Both the position numbers and the translations under genes were made by a program. The notes beneath the pieces were generated by a model. The model was given only the letters and a program-made list of their open reading frames with translations. It made no database searches and was not told the origin of the DNA. From Allium sativum (taxonomy: Eukaryota > Streptophyta > Magnoliopsida > Asparagales > Amaryllidaceae), in NCBI GenBank assembly GCA_030737875.1, contig CM060911.1:91036599-91100598 (forward strand): a DNA stretch of 64,000 nt, given 5' to 3'. This document shows positions 61,530-64,000 of the stretch, piece after piece. Within the stretch, counting starts at the first letter, position 1. Every line of letters begins with the position of its first letter.

Positions 61530-61890
61530 AGGATCATACCAAGGACTCTAATGGCTAAAGAGGTGATCTTGGCTTAAAATTCATATCTGATAAAAGTCAA
61601 AGGTTTCATTCTCATATTTTGTTTATTATGTAGTTAATTGGAGGAACATATGGGGGTAGTGAAAGAAGTGAGCGACATGCATCAAAGAAAGGCAGAAATG
61701 GCTAAGCACTCTGATGCATTCATTACATTATCTGGTTAATTTTTATTCATTATGTTACAAATTTTATTTTATCTTTCCTTCGTTTTATATTTTCTGATAT
61801 TATTCTACTACATTCCCAGGTGGTTACGGAGCATTAGAAGAGCTACTTGAAGTTATAACATAGGCTCAGCTTGGCATCCTTAAAAAACTG
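61530..61890 (+). pseudogene. LOG cytokinin-activating enzyme pseudogene fragment
   Basis: LOG enzymes (cytokinin riboside 5'-monophosphate phosphoribohydrolases) release active cytokinin bases in the cytosol. Three exon pieces remain in order: IIPRTLMAKE (from 61531), [20 protein letters not shown] and on to TLSG (61634-61734), and GYGALEELLEVIT-stop-AQLGILKKL (61820-61890). The second intron has GT at 61735 and AG at 61818-61819 and splits a glycine codon; a possible GT donor follows at 61891. Defects: a one-base frameshift near 61655, a TAG at 61861-61863 where the family has tryptophan, and serine for proline in the PGGYGT motif. The N-terminal exons and the C-terminal exon are not found. 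It lies about 1.7 kb before a CACTA terminus, so it may be captured cargo; a decayed local gene is the alternative. Family recognition is confident. Confidence 0.87.
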
Positions 61891-62124
61891 GTTAGTGATA
61901 ATTGAATATATATATATATATATATATTAACTCTTGTATTAATTTATTTCTTACTTGTATAAATTAATTACAGTTGATTAACGTTAATTAACATTAGATT
62001 ATACAAGGTAGCATTTATAAATGGTAACATTTGTATAAATTAATTGATTAAATAAATGGTTAACATTAAATGGTACCATGTTAATTTATGTTAATTTACA
62101 TATTAAATGGTACCATGTTAATTT

Positions 62125-62292
62125 ACATATAAATTAACGTAAATTAATATGGCATCATTTCTTAAATGGTAACATATTATTTGTATAAATGGTTACATGG
62201 TAGCATTTACATATAAATTGACATAAATTATTATGGCATCATTTCTTATATGGTAACATATTATTTGTATAAATGGTTACATGGTAACATTT
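62125..62292. repeat. 84-bp tandem duplication
   Basis: Two copies of an 84-bp unit (62125 and 62209) containing ATGGCATCATTTCTT and ATGGTAACATATTATTTG, within a longer region (61950-62490) full of TTAAC/GTTAA and ATGGTAACAT phrases. Confidence 0.75.
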
Positions 62293-63179
62293 ATTAACGT
62301 TAATAACTGCTTGCACTTGTATAAATTAACGTTACTCAACATCATAATTGTATAAATTAACATAAATTAACATGTTACCATTAAATGTTAGTTAACGCTT
62401 TAACAAATATGGAATAAATCATAACATAATAATGTTTGCGTTAATTTATTTCATACTTTTATATGTTAACGTTAATTTGTTACCATTTAAGATCTGATTC
62501 TTGTCAGTGTTAATTAATTCTCATATATTTGTTTCATTTTCAATGCTAATTCAATTTGATTTGATGTTGATCTCATTTGATAACCTTCTACTAATCTCTG
62601 ATTTGATTTGATATAAAACTAATTGATTGGATTTTAAAGCTTATATTTTTGTTTTGCCTTATATTGGAAGGAAAAAGCTAATAAATCTATTATGATAGGT
62701 ACACACACTTGTTTTATCTTGTCCAGAAAAATTGTGAGAAACAACCCAACTTACTGAGCTAAATAAATTTATATCAAAATTATATTTGCAAATTAAATTG
62801 CTTCTTTTCAATTTACTATGCTATTTTATTATGACAGGTATGATAGACGATTGGACAAATTCTGGATCAAGAAGCTGATGACTAAAATTAGAGTGATAGT
62901 ATGAGTGACTAACTGTGTACATGTATATGAGTGAATTAGTACGTAGTAAGGAGCAAGTATACGAGTGAAATGTAGTGAGGAAGTGTATGTAATTGTGATT
63001 GTATAATAGTGAGGAAACAGTATGTGTACAATTCGAATGTGTAATAAATATTTAATTAAATAAATATTTGTTATTTTCGTAAAAATAAATTCTGTGTAAA
63101 TATTCAATTCTTGTAAGTATTTATTTATAACAAATAATGCCATATGGCCTAAAAAATGATGTCATATGCACTAATCAAA

Positions 63180-63571
63180 TGATGACACATGGACAAATTA
63201 TTGTTTGACACATGAACCAACCGTTAAATGCCAAGTGTCAGCATTAATATATGTCATGTGTATACTATTACGACAACCATGTCAGCATCCATGTAGGATG
63301 ACACATCACTATCCATGTCAACAGCCATCTAGGATGACACTTCATCAAAGAAATCAGTTGGTGACTCATTATTCGAGTCATAAGGTAGTGGGGCCCATTA
63401 ATTCTTTTACCTACCAATACCAATAAGTGTAGGTAAATCCCTTTCTCTACTAAGCTTTACCTACCCAATTTCTACCAATCCAATATTGGTAGCTAAAATA
63501 TATTACTCACCATTATGTTAGTTTTACCTACACTTACAATTGGTAGTTAAAGATCTCATTTTCTTGTAGTG
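63180..63571 (+). mobile_element. CACTA (En/Spm) transposon, 3' terminal region
   Basis: The terminus TTTTCTTGTAGTG (63559-63571) is the inverted complement of the CACTACAAGAAAA end of plant CACTA elements. Subterminal repeats typical of the superfamily precede it: TTTACCTACC and its complement GTAGGTAAA recur in both orientations from about 63407 to 63560. Before that are repeated GATGACACAT-type phrases (63180-63350). The 5' end with CACTAC was not found in the window, so the extent to the left and any transposase are unknown. Confidence 0.8.
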
Positions 63572-63664
63572 ATGTTTGTGGTTGCGGACTCACTTTATTC
63601 TTCCTTACCGGATTGGTGAAGTGCTCGAAAGAGGACCTTTGGTGTTCATACCGTTTTTTGGTGT

Positions 63665-63755
<91 letters not shown>
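63665..63755. repeat. Compound microsatellite (AC)n(AT)n(AG)n
   Basis: About 16 AC units, about 20 AT units and about 9 AG units in succession, directly before the right copy of repeat R. Confidence 0.95.
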
Positions 63756-64000
63756 AGGAAATCTTCCTTATTTAATAATACACTTAGATCATCCTAATGG
63801 GACAATTAAACTTGAATAAAAACTCCTAATTAATTAAGCATTTATTCGCTTTAATTGTATGTTAAATAAGTTACATGATAAGAAATATATTTTGCGCATA
63901 ATGATGTGCGTTTGAAACACGTCCTAGATCATCCGTAAGAAATGAAGAAATATCAATCTTCACATAATTCACAATTACAAGTTTTCTTCTCACATACAAT
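63747..64000. repeat. Direct repeat R, right copy (cut by the window end)
   Basis: Near-identical to 53752-54000 at a spacing of about 9,994 bp. Either the start of a second copy of the whole 10-kb block or a dispersed repeat. Confidence 0.85.

Noticed and set aside
62829..63143. Minus-strand 104-residue ORF
   Set aside because: AT-rich, low-complexity, overlaps the CACTA-associated repeats, and has no recognisable motif.
53752..63737. A 10-kb LTR retrotransposon with repeat R as its LTRs
   Set aside because: No primer site follows the left copy, no polypurine tract precedes the right copy, and a CACTA end and a microsatellite lie next to it.
1..64000. CRISPR arrays, rRNA or tRNA genes
   Set aside because: None seen. 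The tRNA-like matches are the 12-nt primer binding sites, and the regular arrays are plant minisatellites.

Overview
This window looks like nuclear DNA of a flowering plant, probably a eudicot: it is AT-rich, repeat-dense, has GT-AG introns, and carries plant-type LTR retrotransposons, a CACTA transposon end and a relic of a plant LOG gene. I cannot name the species. Only one intact small gene candidate is visible, plus one clear pseudogene.

Positions 1-53751 are one nest of related, non-coding LTR retrotransposons. They share unusually long LTRs (about 6.3 kb), a very short internal region (about 1.0 kb, or 0.2 kb in one), a primer site matching plant initiator tRNA-Met, a purine-rich tract, TG...CA ends and 5-bp target duplications. 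The nesting order reads as follows. Element B (11794-14243, resuming 49223-52257) is the oldest host. Its 5' LTR received an inverted LTR (E, 10948-11793), and element A (1-10947) sits in E. Its 3' LTR received element C (14244-25342, resuming 47794-49222). C's 3' LTR received the inverted composite D (25343-47788; LTR-internal-LTR-internal-LTR, target duplication CTGAT). D's first LTR received an inverted solo LTR F (29155-35697, target duplication AACAG). B's far end is fused to the 3' end of another F-type LTR (G, 52258-53751).

None of these elements encodes gag or pol. What is conserved between the diverged subfamilies is cis-acting: the PBS, a vestige of the pol 3' end over the polypurine tract, and several palindromes. 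Most striking are RNA hairpins with compensatory base changes: hairpins just downstream of the PBS with a shared 7-nt loop, and two hairpins in the 3' part of the LTR. This fits parasites mobilised in trans by an autonomous Ty3/gypsy (chromovirus-like) partner outside the window.

Positions 53752-64000 differ: lower-copy, AT-rich DNA. It holds a MITE-like inverted repeat (54033-54400), a candidate secreted-peptide gene with its own TATA box (55579-55864), degenerate tandem repeats, a broken fragment of a LOG cytokinin-activating enzyme gene (61530-61890), the 3' end of a CACTA transposon (ending 63571) that may have carried that fragment, and a compound microsatellite. The segment at 53752-54000 recurs at 63747-64000.
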